Of a DNA stretch of 64,000 bases, positions 42,355 to 52,500 are shown one piece after another. Positions within the stretch are counted from its first letter, which is position 1; the number at the start of each line of letters is the position of its first letter. Source of the DNA: Candidatus Iainarchaeum sp. (GTDB lineage: Archaea > Iainarchaeota > Iainarchaeia > Iainarchaeales > JAXPJC01); the NCBI GenBank assembly GCA_016187745.1, contig JACPJC010000006.1, forward strand, positions 90,747 through 154,746. The letters are read 5' to 3'. The notes under the pieces were generated by a model, which saw only the letters and a program-made list of their open reading frames with translations, had not been told where the DNA came from and made no database searches. Made by a program: the position numbers and the translations under genes.

Positions 42355-44243
42355 AGCAGATAAAGGAAATAATTGAGAAGAACCTCCCTTCGGAGGTGGA
42401 AATCACATCCATCGAGCTTGAGGGGCCGGAAGTGGCAATATACACGAAAAACCCCAGATCTTTTTTTGAGAATGAGAATTACGTTGCAAAGCTTGCGTAC
42501 GAGCTGAAGAAACGCGTTAATGTGAGGAGCGACAAATCGCTTTTAATAAATCAGGAAGAGGCGAAAAAGATTGTTGAGGGGATTGTGCCACAGGACGCGG
42601 GAATAAGGGAAATTTATTTTGATGAGGCGTTCTCCGAGGTTGTAATAGAGGCAATGAAGCCCGGACTTGTGATAGGGAAATCCGGAAGCACCTCAAAGGA
42701 AATCATACTCAAAACCGGCTGGGTGCCGAATATTCTGAGGGCGCCGACTTCGGACAGCAATACCCTGCGCGGAATAAGGCACCATCTGCACAAGTATTCT
42801 GCAGAGAGGAGAAAAATACTGCAGGCAACCGCAAAGCACATTTATAGGGAGCTTCCTGAGCAGCTGAACAACAGGGGATGGATAAAGCTTGATGCATTGG
42901 GGGGCTTCAGGGAAGTCGGAAGGAGCTGCGTTCTTATTGCAACTGCAAACACAAAAGTAATGCTTGACTGCGGGATAAATGTAGCTTCAAACGATGACCC
43001 CTATCCTTACCTTGATTCGCTGAATTTTCCCTTAAGCGAACTGGACGCTGTAATAATAAGCCATGCACATCTTGACCACTCGGGCTTTTTGCCATATCTT
43101 TTCAAATTAGGATACAGGGGCCCTGTGTACTGCACTGCCCCAACGCGCGATTTGATGACGCTGCTGCAGTTTGATTCCATTGATGTGCTTGTGAAGGAAG
43201 GGAGGACCCCCCCTTATTCCGAAGCAGATGTGAAGGAAATGGTAAAATACTGCATTCCCCGCGATTATAGGGAAGTAACGGACATTGCGCCGGATATGCG
43301 CCTGACTTTGCACAATGCGGCGCACATTCTCGGAAGCGCCTCAGTACATTTGCATATAGGGGAGGGGGCGCACAACTTTGTTTATAGCGCTGACATGAAA
43401 TACGGCTTCACAAGGCTGTTTGACAATCTGGACATGCATTACCCGAGGCTTGAGACCCTGCTTATTGAAAGCACATACGGGGGAAGAAACGACATTCATC
43501 CCCTGAGGCAGGAATCCGAGGAAAGGATTGTGAAAATCATAAGGGAAACTGTCCTCAATAAGGGAAATGTCCTCATTCCAGTATTTGCAGTTGGGCGCGG
43601 GCAGGAAATAATGCTTGTGCTTGAGGACGCATACAGGAGAGGAATGCTCGAGGCGAAGGTCTATATTGATGGCATGACAAAGGAGGCAAGCGCAATCCAT
43701 ACAGCGTATCCGGAGTATTTGCGCAATACTGTGCAGAGAAGAGTGCTGCAGAATGATTCGCCGTTTACCTCGCAGCTTTTCCAAGTGGCTCCGGAAGCAA
43801 GCGAGAGGGCGGCCCTTCTTGCGGAGGGCGGCGCGATAATTGTCGCTTCAAGCGGAATGCTTACAGGAGGGCCTTCGCTGAGATATTTCTACCAGATGGC
43901 CGAGGACCCGAAAAACTGCATGATTTTCGTTGGATACCAGGGGGAGGGCGCCTTGGGAAGGAAACTGCAGGGGGGGATAAAAATGCTGCCTGTTCCCGCG
44001 GGAAACGGAAGGGTAAAGGCACTCAATGTAAATATGCGCGTTGAGACTGTTGAGGGGTTTTCAGGGCATTCGGACAGGCTGCAGCTGATGAATTACATCC
44101 GCATGCTCAAGCCGATGCCCAAGCGCATACTTGTTGACCACGGGGAAAAGGAAACCACGATTGATTTTTCAAGGAGCGTTGCAATGAAATTCAGGATCAA
44201 CACAACCGCTCCGCGCAATCTGGACAGCGTTAGGCTGAGATGA
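42339..44243 (+). CDS. aCPSF1 beta-CASP ribonuclease (transcription termination factor)
   Basis: A 634-residue archaeal CPSF1/FttA homologue, an endonuclease and 5'-3' exonuclease that drives transcription termination. N-terminal KH domains span ~1-145 (GLVIGKSGSTSKEI). The metallo-beta-lactamase core has SHAHLDHSGFLPYL, HNAAHILGSASVHLH and YSADMKYG. The beta-CASP part has FAVGRGQE, SSGMLTGGPSLRYF, GFSGHSD and VDHGEK. Metal ligands are intact. Length is normal. It has its own promoter at 42276-42284, and a short ORF overlaps its start. Confidence 0.96.
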   Translation: MDNAVKQIKEIIEKNLPSEVEITSIELEGPEVAIYTKNPRSFFENENYVAKLAYELKKRVNVRSDKSLLINQEEAKKIVEGIVPQDAGIREIYFDEAFSEVVIEAMKPGLVIGKSGSTSKEIILKTGWVPNILRAPTSDSNTLRGIRHHLHKYSAERRKILQATAKHIYRELPEQLNNRGWIKLDALGGFREVGRSCVLIATANTKVMLDCGINVASNDDPYPYLDSLNFPLSELDAVIISHAHLDHSGFLPYLFKLGYRGPVYCTAPTRDLMTLLQFDSIDVLVKEGRTPPYSEADVKEMVKYCIPRDYREVTDIAPDMRLTLHNAAHILGSASVHLHIGEGAHNFVYSADMKYGFTRLFDNLDMHYPRLETLLIESTYGGRNDIHPLRQESEERIVKIIRETVLNKGNVLIPVFAVGRGQEIMLVLEDAYRRGMLEAKVYIDGMTKEASAIHTAYPEYLRNTVQRRVLQNDSPFTSQLFQVAPEASERAALLAEGGAIIVASSGMLTGGPSLRYFYQMAEDPKNCMIFVGYQGEGALGRKLQGGIKMLPVPAGNGRVKALNVNMRVETVEGFSGHSDRLQLMNYIRMLKPMPKRILVDHGEKETTIDFSRSVAMKFRINTTAPRNLDSVRLR

Positions 44244-44303
44244 TTAGTTATTTCCCTAACAAAAAGGAAAGTTAATTAATGAGGTTGCGCTAATTAATCC
44301 TGT

Positions 44304-46256
44304 ATGAAAAGGCGCGGATTTGCCCTTGGGGAAATTGCATTTGTCGTACTGATAGTCCTGGGGGTGCTGTTTGTGGCTTTTTTGGTCGCGCCGGAGCCGG
44401 AGGAAGGGCCATCGGTTCCAATTGCCAAATTTGAATCCTGCGGCGCAATAACCGCGGCATTCAAGGAAAATGCGCAGAACTTCAGGGGCGGCATAATTTA
44501 TGAAATGGGCGGAGTAATGCCCGTGATGAGTTCCGCAACAGGGGGCGCAAAGGACCAGGGCGCTGCGAGCTACTCAACAACAAATGTGCAGGTGGCAGGC
44601 GTTGATGAGGCGGACATTGTGAAAAATGACGGGAAATATATCTATGTGGTTTCGGGAAACAAACTGATTATTGCAGATGCATATCCTGCTGAAAGCGCGG
44701 AAATTCTTTCCTCAACAGAACTGGGGGAAAACATAACCCCGCAGGAGATGTTCATTGGAGAGGATAGCGTGCTGGTTTTTGCAAATAATTATGTGCAGCA
44801 ATACACCAGGCAGATGGAAATTGGGGGGGATGTTATAATGCCCGGCTTCAGCACAACAATCGCGCAGCTGTGGGACGTTTCAGACAGGGAAAACCCGATA
44901 TTGGAGAAGAGCGCGGAATTCGAGGGAAGCTACTTGACTTCAAGGAAAATAGGCAGCAATGCTTACTTTGTAATAAACAGCAATCCATATTATTACTGGC
45001 TTTATGAGGAAACTGTCAATGATGAAATTACCATCCCTAAGTACAGGGAACTGGGCGCGGAAGAGCTGGATTCCGGGAAGGAAATTGAATTTGAGCCGGT
45101 TGCAAAATGCGGGGAAATTGCGTATTTCGAGCCAATACAGGCAAGCGCATTCATAACAATCGCATCAATGAACATTGATGATTTTGATGCCGAAGTGAAA
45201 AAGCAGACAATTGTGGGATCGGGGCAGAATGTTTATGCCTCGCTTGATGCGCTTTACCTTGCAGAAGTGAATTACAATTATGGCTTTGCAATCCCCTTCA
45301 TAGGGGATGTTATGCCCCCTGAGAACCCTGAGGAGACAATTATACATAAGTTTGCATTGAAGGACGGCGATGCGTCATATTCCGGCTTTATGGAAGCCCC
45401 AGGGCATATTCTGAACCAGTTCTCGATGGACGAATTCAATGGGTATTTCAGGATTGCAACAACAAAGGGCGAAGTGTGGAGCGGAAACTCAACAAACAAT
45501 ATTTATGTGTTTAACAGCGACTTGAACATGGCGGGAAAGCTTGAAGAGCTTGCGCCGGGGGAGAAAATCTATTCGGCGCGCTTCATGGGGGAAAAGGCAT
45601 ATCTGGTAACTTTCAAGAAGGTTGACCCGTTATTTGTAATAGATTTGAGCAATCCGGAGAAGCCTGAAGTTCTGGGCAAGCTGAAGATTCCGGGGTATTC
45701 GGATTATTTGCATCCGATTGATGAAACGCACATAATAGGATTGGGGAAGGAGGCTCTTGAGGCGGATGAGGGGGATTTCGCATGGTACCAGGGGATTAAG
45801 ATTGCGATATTTGATGTTTCAGATGTGGAAAACCCTAAGGAAATGTATAAAACAGCCATTGGGGACCGGGGAACAGATTCCTATGCGCTTCATGACCATA
45901 AGGCATTCCTCTATGATAGGGGAAAGAATCTGCTTGTAATTCCAATTCTCCTTGCTGAAATAAACGAGGCGCAGTATCCTGAGGGGGTGGAAAAAAACAC
46001 ATATGGGGATTACACGTTCCAGGGCGCTTATGTGTATAACCTGACGCTTGAGAACGGCTTTGAGCTTAAGGGAAGGATAACGCACCTGGATGCGGATGAT
46101 GAAAGCCTGCAAAAGTCTGGCTACTATTATGACAGCACAAACTCGATAAAAAGGGCGCTTTACATTGATGATGCGCTCTACACAATCTCAGATGCGAAGA
46201 TACTTGCAAATTCATTGAATGACCTTTCACAGATAAGCGAGCTGAAGATTGCATAA
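44304..46256 (+). CDS. Membrane-anchored beta-propeller protein (PF09826 type)
   Basis: A 650-residue surface protein with an N-terminal membrane segment (residues ~9-29, EIAFVVLIVLGVLFVAFLV) and a large propeller part. The family hallmark is YSTTNVQVAGVDEADIVKND (~90-110), followed by repeated blades (GKYIYVVSGNKLIIADAYP, IAQLWDVSDRENP, DLSNPEKPEVLGKLKIPGY). Members are archaeal and bacterial secreted proteins of unknown role. The upstream region has TTAATTA/TAATTAA arms at about 44273-44300 near the promoter. Its last codons overlap the promoter repeat of the next gene. Confidence 0.88.
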   Translation: MKRRGFALGEIAFVVLIVLGVLFVAFLVAPEPEEGPSVPIAKFESCGAITAAFKENAQNFRGGIIYEMGGVMPVMSSATGGAKDQGAASYSTTNVQVAGVDEADIVKNDGKYIYVVSGNKLIIADAYPAESAEILSSTELGENITPQEMFIGEDSVLVFANNYVQQYTRQMEIGGDVIMPGFSTTIAQLWDVSDRENPILEKSAEFEGSYLTSRKIGSNAYFVINSNPYYYWLYEETVNDEITIPKYRELGAEELDSGKEIEFEPVAKCGEIAYFEPIQASAFITIASMNIDDFDAEVKKQTIVGSGQNVYASLDALYLAEVNYNYGFAIPFIGDVMPPENPEETIIHKFALKDGDASYSGFMEAPGHILNQFSMDEFNGYFRIATTKGEVWSGNSTNNIYVFNSDLNMAGKLEELAPGEKIYSARFMGEKAYLVTFKKVDPLFVIDLSNPEKPEVLGKLKIPGYSDYLHPIDETHIIGLGKEALEADEGDFAWYQGIKIAIFDVSDVENPKEMYKTAIGDRGTDSYALHDHKAFLYDRGKNLLVIPILLAEINEAQYPEGVEKNTYGDYTFQGAYVYNLTLENGFELKGRITHLDADDESLQKSGYYYDSTNSIKRALYIDDALYTISDAKILANSLNDLSQISELKIA

Positions 46257-46265
46257 TCTTTTATT
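46248..46265 (+). promoter_or_regulatory. 18-base promoter repeat, copy 1
   Basis: ATTGCATAATCTTTTATT, identical to a sequence at 46474-46491. It ends 23 bases before the zinc-ribbon ATG at 46288 and includes the propeller gene's stop codon. CTTTTATT is the probable TATA element. Confidence 0.5.
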
Positions 46266-46287
46266 ATGCCTCCCCTGTTTTATTTTC

Positions 46288-46473
46288 ATGGCCAAGGTAT
46301 GCCCTGTTTGCGGCTCCAGGAAATTGACCGTTGACAAGTCAAATATTTTCCTGAATTCCATCGGCGCTAATGTGAATTATGCGTGCGAAAGATGCGGCAG
46401 CACATTTCCCTTCCCGATTGAAATTGAAGAGAAGGCAACTGAAGCGAAGCTTCATTCCAAAAAGGGCAAATAA
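46288..46473 (+). CDS. Small zinc-ribbon protein
   Basis: A 61-residue protein with CPVCGSRKL (residues ~5-13) and CERCGSTFPF (~32-41), two CxxC knuckles that form one zinc ribbon. A basic C-terminal tail follows (LHSKKGK). Such proteins often bind nucleic acid or other proteins; the exact role is unknown. ATG 46288 is chosen from the promoter repeat at 46248-46265; an in-frame start at 46249 would lie upstream of it. The next gene has the same 18-base promoter sequence. Confidence 0.75.
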   Translation: MAKVCPVCGSRKLTVDKSNIFLNSIGANVNYACERCGSTFPFPIEIEEKATEAKLHSKKGK

Positions 46474-46491
46474 ATTGCATAATCTTTTATT
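46474..46491 (+). promoter_or_regulatory. 18-base promoter repeat, copy 2
   Basis: Identical to 46248-46265. It ends 24 bases before ATG 46515 of the methyltransferase-like gene, nearly the same spacing as copy 1 to its gene. This suggests the two genes share expression control or that the promoter was duplicated. Confidence 0.5.
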
Positions 46492-46514
46492 CTGCTTATG
46501 GCAATATAATTCAT

Positions 46515-47240
46515 ATGAAGGGCTTTCCGCGCAGAAAAAGAACTGAAGAGGGACATGTTCCCAGAAGCATAAGAAGGACTTTGAATCCTGAAACAAGGCA
46601 GGGGAAGCGCAGGGCAAGGCGCATTTCACTTAATAGATTTGCATCTATATTTGGCTTTTATGAGAGGGGCAGGGGTCTGTCTTATTATAGCCAATTGGAG
46701 CGGCATTTTAATTTTAACATTGTTGGATTCCTTAGAAGAAAGGCCTCAATAGGGAAAGCGGTTGTTACAGAAATTGGTGGCAGTGGAAAAACCCTTTTGA
46801 AATTAAGGCGCAAAATGGGAAAAAACAAAGCCAATCTCAAAGCATTCAATATTGATTTAGTCGGATGGCAGTTTGCCCAGGCCCTGAGGGGGATAAAACT
46901 TTTGAAGGGCGATGTGTTAAAGACTCAAGTTCCCAAATCAGACCTCATTCTTTCACTCTGGGGCCTTGGATATTTTGGGCATCCTGATTATATGACAAGA
47001 AAAATTGCCGGCGCTTTAGTGCCGGGCGGGGTTGCGCTGCTGCATTTTAACAGCTACAATGTTCTTTCAGTAGGATTTATCGGCCTTAAGAATTGGTCAT
47101 CTTTTTTAGATAGCTTGGGAAGCGGAAGGGAAAAAATAAGTGGTTGCGAAGCAAAGATCCACAAAGTTAGCAAAGATGGAATAAACTTCCCTGCGGGCGA
47201 CTACTTTGTAATGCTGCACAAGCACCCTATGGCACAATAG
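46515..47240 (+). CDS. Methyltransferase-like Rossmann protein
   Basis: A 241-residue protein. A very basic N-terminal ~45 residues (FPRRKRTEEGHVPRS, RQGKRRARRIS) precedes a Rossmann-type region at ~80-190: VVTEIGGSGKTLLKLRRK, KAFNIDLVGWQFAQAL, LLKGDVLKTQVPKSDLILSL, IAGALVPGGVALLHF. This order (glycine loop, acidic end of strand 2, GD, then a PGG strand) resembles class I SAM-dependent methyltransferases. The substrate is unknown. TATA-like CTTTTATT is about 24 bases upstream. Codon use is relatively AT-rich. Confidence 0.62.
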   Translation: MKGFPRRKRTEEGHVPRSIRRTLNPETRQGKRRARRISLNRFASIFGFYERGRGLSYYSQLERHFNFNIVGFLRRKASIGKAVVTEIGGSGKTLLKLRRKMGKNKANLKAFNIDLVGWQFAQALRGIKLLKGDVLKTQVPKSDLILSLWGLGYFGHPDYMTRKIAGALVPGGVALLHFNSYNVLSVGFIGLKNWSSFLDSLGSGREKISGCEAKIHKVSKDGINFPAGDYFVMLHKHPMAQ

Positions 47241-47805
47241 GCATTATGTTAAGCCTGCCAAATGCGCTCCGGAATTGCCGCGCTCCTGCTGCGGGTTGTT
47301 GTCCGGGCGCGGCTTCGGCGCCAAAATGCAAGGAGGCGGATTCTTCCTTCCCTGCGCAAAAGAAGGCAGAAAACATATAATCTACATAACGCGATTTTTT
47401 TCATTTTTTTGAAATTTTAAAAAACCGCATTTTTTTCCACATATACATAAGAAAAGGGGGTTAATTCAGCCTCCATTCGTTGAAAGACGTGTGCTGCTTT
47501 CTATTGGGGAAAAAAGGGGCAAAAATCAACCGAAATGATTAAAAAGGAGTTAGTTTATAGTATAAACCGATGCGATATGCATATGCAGCAGGAACTTTCT
47601 AAAGGAAACTGCCTCCTGGAAAGCAGGGTTGCAGTACTTTGCTCTGCGCTTGAAAAAGGCGGGCGCAAGGTCGGCAATGACTGTGCTGCATTCAGAAAAG
47701 CTAATCGCATTACCTTGGGCAAATCACAGTAATACTTTTTCACTCACCCCGACTGTGTTTTGCCTTTTCTTTTTATTTTTAATCTTAATGCTACAGCTAT
47801 TTCCT
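47241..47805. other. Largest intergenic region (565 bases)
   Basis: It holds no certain gene. A GC-rich part at 47250-47345 contains the perfect stem GCCGCGC/GCGCGGC (about 47276-47282 and 47306-47312), which could fold into a structured RNA; a 43-codon ORF from ATG 47246 also runs through it. An AT-rich tract with long T- and A-runs spans ~47390-47450. A palindromic TATA element GTTTATAGTATAAAC lies at 47553-47567, followed by a possible small ORF. TTTTTATTTTTAAT at ~47770-47783 is the likely promoter of the downstream kinase. Confidence 0.4.
47577..47732 (+). CDS. Possible small ORF or structured RNA
   Basis: A 51-codon frame starting MHMQQELSKGNCLLESRVAV (in-frame ATGs at 47535, 47577, 47583) after the palindromic TATA element. 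Codons resemble the local usage. But the same bases form several stems: GCAGCA near 47585 can pair with TGCTGC near 47684, and CCTG/CAGG and GCAG/CTGC lie inside. It may be a short non-coding RNA instead. The opposite strand also has a 62-codon frame, so coding evidence is weak. Confidence 0.25.
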   Translation: MHMQQELSKGNCLLESRVAVLCSALEKGGRKVGNDCAAFRKANRITLGKSQ

Positions 47806-48294
47806 ATGCGCATTATCATTACCGGAAGCCCGGGAACCGGGAAAACGGCAGTTGCGAAACTGCTCGGGAAGAGGCTGAAATGCGCTGTCCTTAATGAGCA
47901 TGATTTCTGCATGCGCAAAGGGATAGGGAAATTTGAGGGAAGCGAACTTATTGTCCCTTTGGGAAAATTGCGGAAAGCGCTGAATGCTGAGCTGAAAAGG
48001 CGCAGGAACATAATTGCTGAGGGGCATCTGCTATGCGAAATTAAGCTTGGGGCTGATGCTGCAGTCCTATTGAGGCTGCATCCTGAATTGCTTGAGGCGC
48101 GGCTTGAAAAGCGCGGGTACAATGCGGAAAAGATACAGGACAATGTGTTCTGCGAGGGAATTGATTACTGCAAAAAGCATTTGCACAGGAATTTCGGGAA
48201 AGGAAAAATAATTGAGGTTTCTGCCCATGGAACTGCAAAGGAAACCGCAAACATTATCCTTAATAAATTAAAGGAGAAAAGTGATATTGGGTGA
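47806..48294 (+). CDS. Adenylate kinase 6 (Fap7/hCINAP)-like ATPase
   Basis: A 162-residue P-loop kinase of the AK6/Fap7 group, proteins tied to small-subunit ribosome maturation in archaea and eukaryotes. Walker A GSPGTGKTA is at ~7-15. IIAEGHLLCEI corresponds to the family IEGH segment, and VLLRLHPELLEARLEKRGY with EKIQDNVFCEGIDYC to its LID-side signature. Length is typical. ATG 47806 is chosen because the P-loop strand begins right there and a TATA box is ~28 bases upstream. The CARDB-like gene follows after 6 bases. Confidence 0.88.
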   Translation: MRIIITGSPGTGKTAVAKLLGKRLKCAVLNEHDFCMRKGIGKFEGSELIVPLGKLRKALNAELKRRRNIIAEGHLLCEIKLGADAAVLLRLHPELLEARLEKRGYNAEKIQDNVFCEGIDYCKKHLHRNFGKGKIIEVSAHGTAKETANIILNKLKEKSDIG

Positions 48295-48300
48295 GTTGCT

Positions 48301-49509
48301 ATGGGCGCAAGGGTTTACGCATTTTACGCATTATTGCTGTTTGCCATTATCGGCCTTTCTTTTGCATATTCAGCAACGGTTGAGGAGAAAACCTTCGCGC
48401 AGATGGTTTATGATGATTTTGTTGTTTCGGGCGCGAACAGGGAGAAATGCGAGGAAATCGCCTTCGTGAGGGCAAACGATGAGAACTACACAATACTCAG
48501 CGTGCACGCTGATTTCATGCCGAATGCAACAGGCAGGATTGCAGGAATAAGCGTTTATGTGAATGACGCGAATTCCGCGCTTACAACGCTGCTTGCGGGA
48601 AACTTCCTGGAGGACTGGGCAAGGGTAATTCTCCCCAAATGGGAGCTGAAGGAAAAAAACAAGATCAAGCTCTGCGCAAAAACCTCGGATGTTGTAACCG
48701 AAATAAAAATACTGAACGATTCTAAGATTGGGACTTATAGAATTGCAGATTTTTCAAAGGAAGGGGCATTCACAAAAACTGCAAGCAATGCTTCCCCCGA
48801 AGTCGGGGAGGAAGTGAAAGTTACAGTAACACTGCACAATTACGGGAATGAGGAAACATTCGTAACGATTAAGCACATTGCGGAGAATGTGGAGATGCCT
48901 GAAATTGAGATAACGCGCGGGGAAACGGAAAAGAACGGATGGGTTGCCCCGGGGAATGAGATTGCAATGGAATATTACATGAGGCCCAAGGTTGCGATAA
49001 GGATGTCGCTCCCATATGCAATTGCGGAATACACAAACACTTTCGGGGAAACGGTAAAGCTGGCATCAGCAATGCCGGATTTGGACGTAAAGGCAATTGA
49101 GCAGAGGCTTTTTGCAATAGTGCTTCCAGAAAGCAATGTGAAAAAGACAGGGGAAAGGGCGAAAATCGCAATAGCGGTAAAGAACCAGAGCACGGAAACA
49201 ATAAAGGATGTGTTTGTTTCAATTTCACTGCCTGAGGGAATTGAACTCGAGGGCTCAAGCTCAAGTAACATTCCGTTAATAGAGGCAGGGGAAACTGTGA
49301 GCCTTGCGTTTTATGTTTCCGCGCAAGAGCCGGGAACTTACAGGGTGGGGTGCAACGTAACCTATGATTCTGTGCCTTTGGCGTGCGACAGGGTAGCGAT
49401 TGCCTATGAGGCGCAGGGGATAAACTATGCAATAGTCGCAGGCGCGGTTCTGCTCGCAATAGGGCTTGCAATCTACATGTATCTCTATTTCTCCTCGGAG
49501 AAGAAGTAG
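48301..49509 (+). CDS. Secreted, C-terminally anchored protein with CARDB-like domains
   Basis: A 402-residue envelope protein. It has a signal peptide (residues 1-22, ALLLFAIIGLSFAYS), extracytoplasmic beta-sandwich regions at ~165-240 (VGEEVKVTVTLHNYGNEETF) and ~275-360 (TGERAKIAIAVKNQSTETIK), and one C-terminal membrane helix (~378-397), then a short basic tail. The two inner regions resemble CARDB/NEW3 adhesion folds. GGTGA lies 6 bases before ATG 48301. It is 6 bases downstream of the AK6-like gene but probably functionally unrelated. Confidence 0.82.
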   Translation: MGARVYAFYALLLFAIIGLSFAYSATVEEKTFAQMVYDDFVVSGANREKCEEIAFVRANDENYTILSVHADFMPNATGRIAGISVYVNDANSALTTLLAGNFLEDWARVILPKWELKEKNKIKLCAKTSDVVTEIKILNDSKIGTYRIADFSKEGAFTKTASNASPEVGEEVKVTVTLHNYGNEETFVTIKHIAENVEMPEIEITRGETEKNGWVAPGNEIAMEYYMRPKVAIRMSLPYAIAEYTNTFGETVKLASAMPDLDVKAIEQRLFAIVLPESNVKKTGERAKIAIAVKNQSTETIKDVFVSISLPEGIELEGSSSSNIPLIEAGETVSLAFYVSAQEPGTYRVGCNVTYDSVPLACDRVAIAYEAQGINYAIVAGAVLLAIGLAIYMYLYFSSEKK

Positions 49510-49598
49510 AATTTTTTCTGCCGGTTTTGCATTGCCATACTTTATTATACATAACATTTCTTAGGAAATAATCTTTTTCCTTTAGAAATATATTATTT

Positions 49599-52500
49599 TT
49601 AATCGTTTTTCAGCACTTTTTGGAACCTTATCTGCTGCTTGGCGCCCCTTCCCCTGTGGCGCATGTAGAAAATGAATCCTATGAGCGCAAACAGGGGGAG
49701 CGCGGCAAGGGGAAGAAGCGGAATTTGCTGCTGACCGTCCTGGAGGGAAAGGAGCAGCATTGCGCTGCCTGAAAGCGCTATCGATTTCAGGTAATTGGAT
49801 TTTGCAATTTCCGATTTGGAGCTTTTCATGAGCTCAGGGATGCGCGAGTCCGCAAGCATTGCGCTGTTGAGCTTGGAGTTTGTTTTTGTATAGTTTGCAA
49901 TTGCATCCTCCCTCAAGCGCCGCTCAGCATTCTCAAGCTCTGCGGAAATTGCTTCCGCCTCCTGCAGGCGGGTTTCAAATTCCGGGGAAATTCCCTCATA
50001 GCCTGAAAGCGCTTCTTCAAAGCCCTGGGATGTGCTCTTCTTGATGAATTCATTGAGGCTCGCGCCCAATTTAAGGGAATCCAGGCGCGTTATCTCAAGC
50101 AGGATTTTTTCAATCCTCTCCCTTGTTATCGGGGGGATATAATCAAGCCTGTTTATTATTCCTTGGGTGATTTCATTGAAATTCTCCGCAAGCCTTGAGG
50201 CGCGCGCCTTCAATCCGGTTTCGGAGAGCAGGGAGGAAAACCTGCTGATTTTTTCCGATATTGATTCTGTTTTCTGCATCAGCTGGCTTTTTATGGCATT
50301 TTCATACTCGTCTGTTTTTTCGGCAAGCGCATCCAATGCGGATTTCGCATCGGCATAATTCCCGCCCATTATTGAGCTTTCAATTCTTGAGCTTAAATCA
50401 AGCGCGGCTTCCTTTAGCTGCAGGGAGTTGTAATCCCGGATCTTGAAGCGGAGCATGCGCTCAATCGCGCTGTTCGCCTTCTGCATAAGCGCGCTCTTGT
50501 CGTTTGAAAGGAGCATTGCAAGGTTCTTGCTGCTGCGCTCGTTCAGGAGCGCTTTTGCCCTGAACAATGCGCCCAATGCTGAATCGTAATCCGGAATGGA
50601 TTTGCTTGTTTGCGCATCTTCCGCATACTGCCGGGCCTTCTGCACATTTGAATTTAGCGCGCCTGCCTGCTCCGCATATCCGAATGAAGTGAGCTTTGCA
50701 ATTTCCCCTTCTGCCTCATTTACCTCATCGGAAACCTGCGAGCTCAGCTGCGCGTACTGCGAAGATTGCTGCAGGAGCGTTTGTTCCCTTTCAAGCAGCT
50801 TTTCTGCTTCCTTCGCAATTGCACTTATTGAATTTATGTGCCTGCTTTCAGTGAAATCCGAAGTGCTGCCAATTTCTGAAAGCTCTTCCGCAAGCGATGC
50901 CGAGTAACCAGCTATTTCCCCGCTTTCGGAACTTGCAAGCGATGAAAGCCTGCTTTGCAGCCCATCAATGACTCTTTGCCAATAATCCAGATAATTCCGC
51001 ACTTCATAGGAAAAATAAAACTGCATTGATTGCTGCGGGTAAAGCTCTGGAACAACAAATGAAATTTTGCCCGCATCAATTATCTCAAATCCGATTTCCT
51101 TCCCGGAGGAATCAAAGAGCTCCCCGTTCCTTATTTCCCCTGCGGAAATTGCAATTGGGACTGCGACCCTTGTTTTGAGGATGGGAATTTCAAGGTTGTT
51201 TTTCATTGAAATCAGGAAATCATAGGCCGTTGCGTTCTCATCAATTTTCTCTGAATTCAGCAGCCCAACATTCGCATCAACCGGATTTGCAATGGAAAAA
51301 TAAATTTCAATCTGCTGCCTATCGCGCGCGTTCTGCAGGATGAATTCTATTGAATTGCCGTTTACCGCGCTTTCAATTTGCCTGCTGTCGGAATAGACAA
51401 AAGCGTCGCTTATGGGGTAATTCCCCGCGGGCGAGGAAATTTTAAGCACCGGAAGGTCAGCATTAGCCTTTATCGTGATGGTGCGCCTCACTGCGGCCTT
51501 GCCAACATCAACAAACAGCAGCTTGTCTTCCTGTTCCGAACTTGCGGCAACCGCATTCACATCAAAAAGCGCAAGGGTTTTTCCCGGGGGAAGGGAAGAA
51601 AGCGCAAAAGAAATTTTTCCCTGCGAATATTCTGCCGAGATTATATTGGGGGCTGCGTATGCAAGCCTCAGGCCTGAAAGGCCCTCAAGGGGGATTTCAA
51701 ACTTGATTTCATCGTAAAGCGCCTCATTGAGGGGATTTTCAAATGAAATTCGCAATTGCGAGGCGTACAGGGAATCAAGTAGCGGAACTTCCCCTGCAAT
51801 GAGCTCCTTTGCGTAGGAGTTCCGGAGGTATTTTGAAATTGCATCCTTGAGAAGGGAGCGCAGTTCCGCCGAAAATTCTTCAAGGTTTGCATTCAGCTCG
51901 GGCGCGAGCGGCATTACCGCTGGCAGGTCAATCTCATTCTCAGGGAAGAATTTCCGGAATGAGGAGAACTTTGAATTTATTTTGCCCATTTCCGAATCTG
52001 AAACAAATCCTGCGTAATTTGAATTGGCGCCTTTTATGGCCTCAATTATCCTGCCTGTTTCTGAGAATTTCCCTGAAATTTCCTGAATTTCCGGATTGTT
52101 GGAGAGATAGGCATAGGCATCCTGCTTCAATTGGGTGCAGGCCTGCAGAAGCTGCTCAGGATTCTCGCTTTCCGGGAGAAGGGCCTGCAGCTTGAAGAAC
52201 CTTGGCTGGAAGTCCTTCAGTTCTTCCGCGCCTTCAGAGAATAATCTTTGCAGATAGCCCGCGCAATTGCGCAGCCCATTCTCATTTGCCTCCTCGAACT
52301 CCGCAAAATCGGTTTTTGCGCCAGCATAGGAATTGTACATTTCAATAACCGGCTTGCATGCAATGAGCTTCTGCCTTTGGGAGTTTGAGTCAAGGTAGCC
52401 TGCAATATTGTATGCGAGCCTTGCCCTGAGGTCTGAAAGCTTACTGCTCTCAATATCAATATTCAGGCCCTCCCTTATTGCATTTATGCGCGAATCGCAA

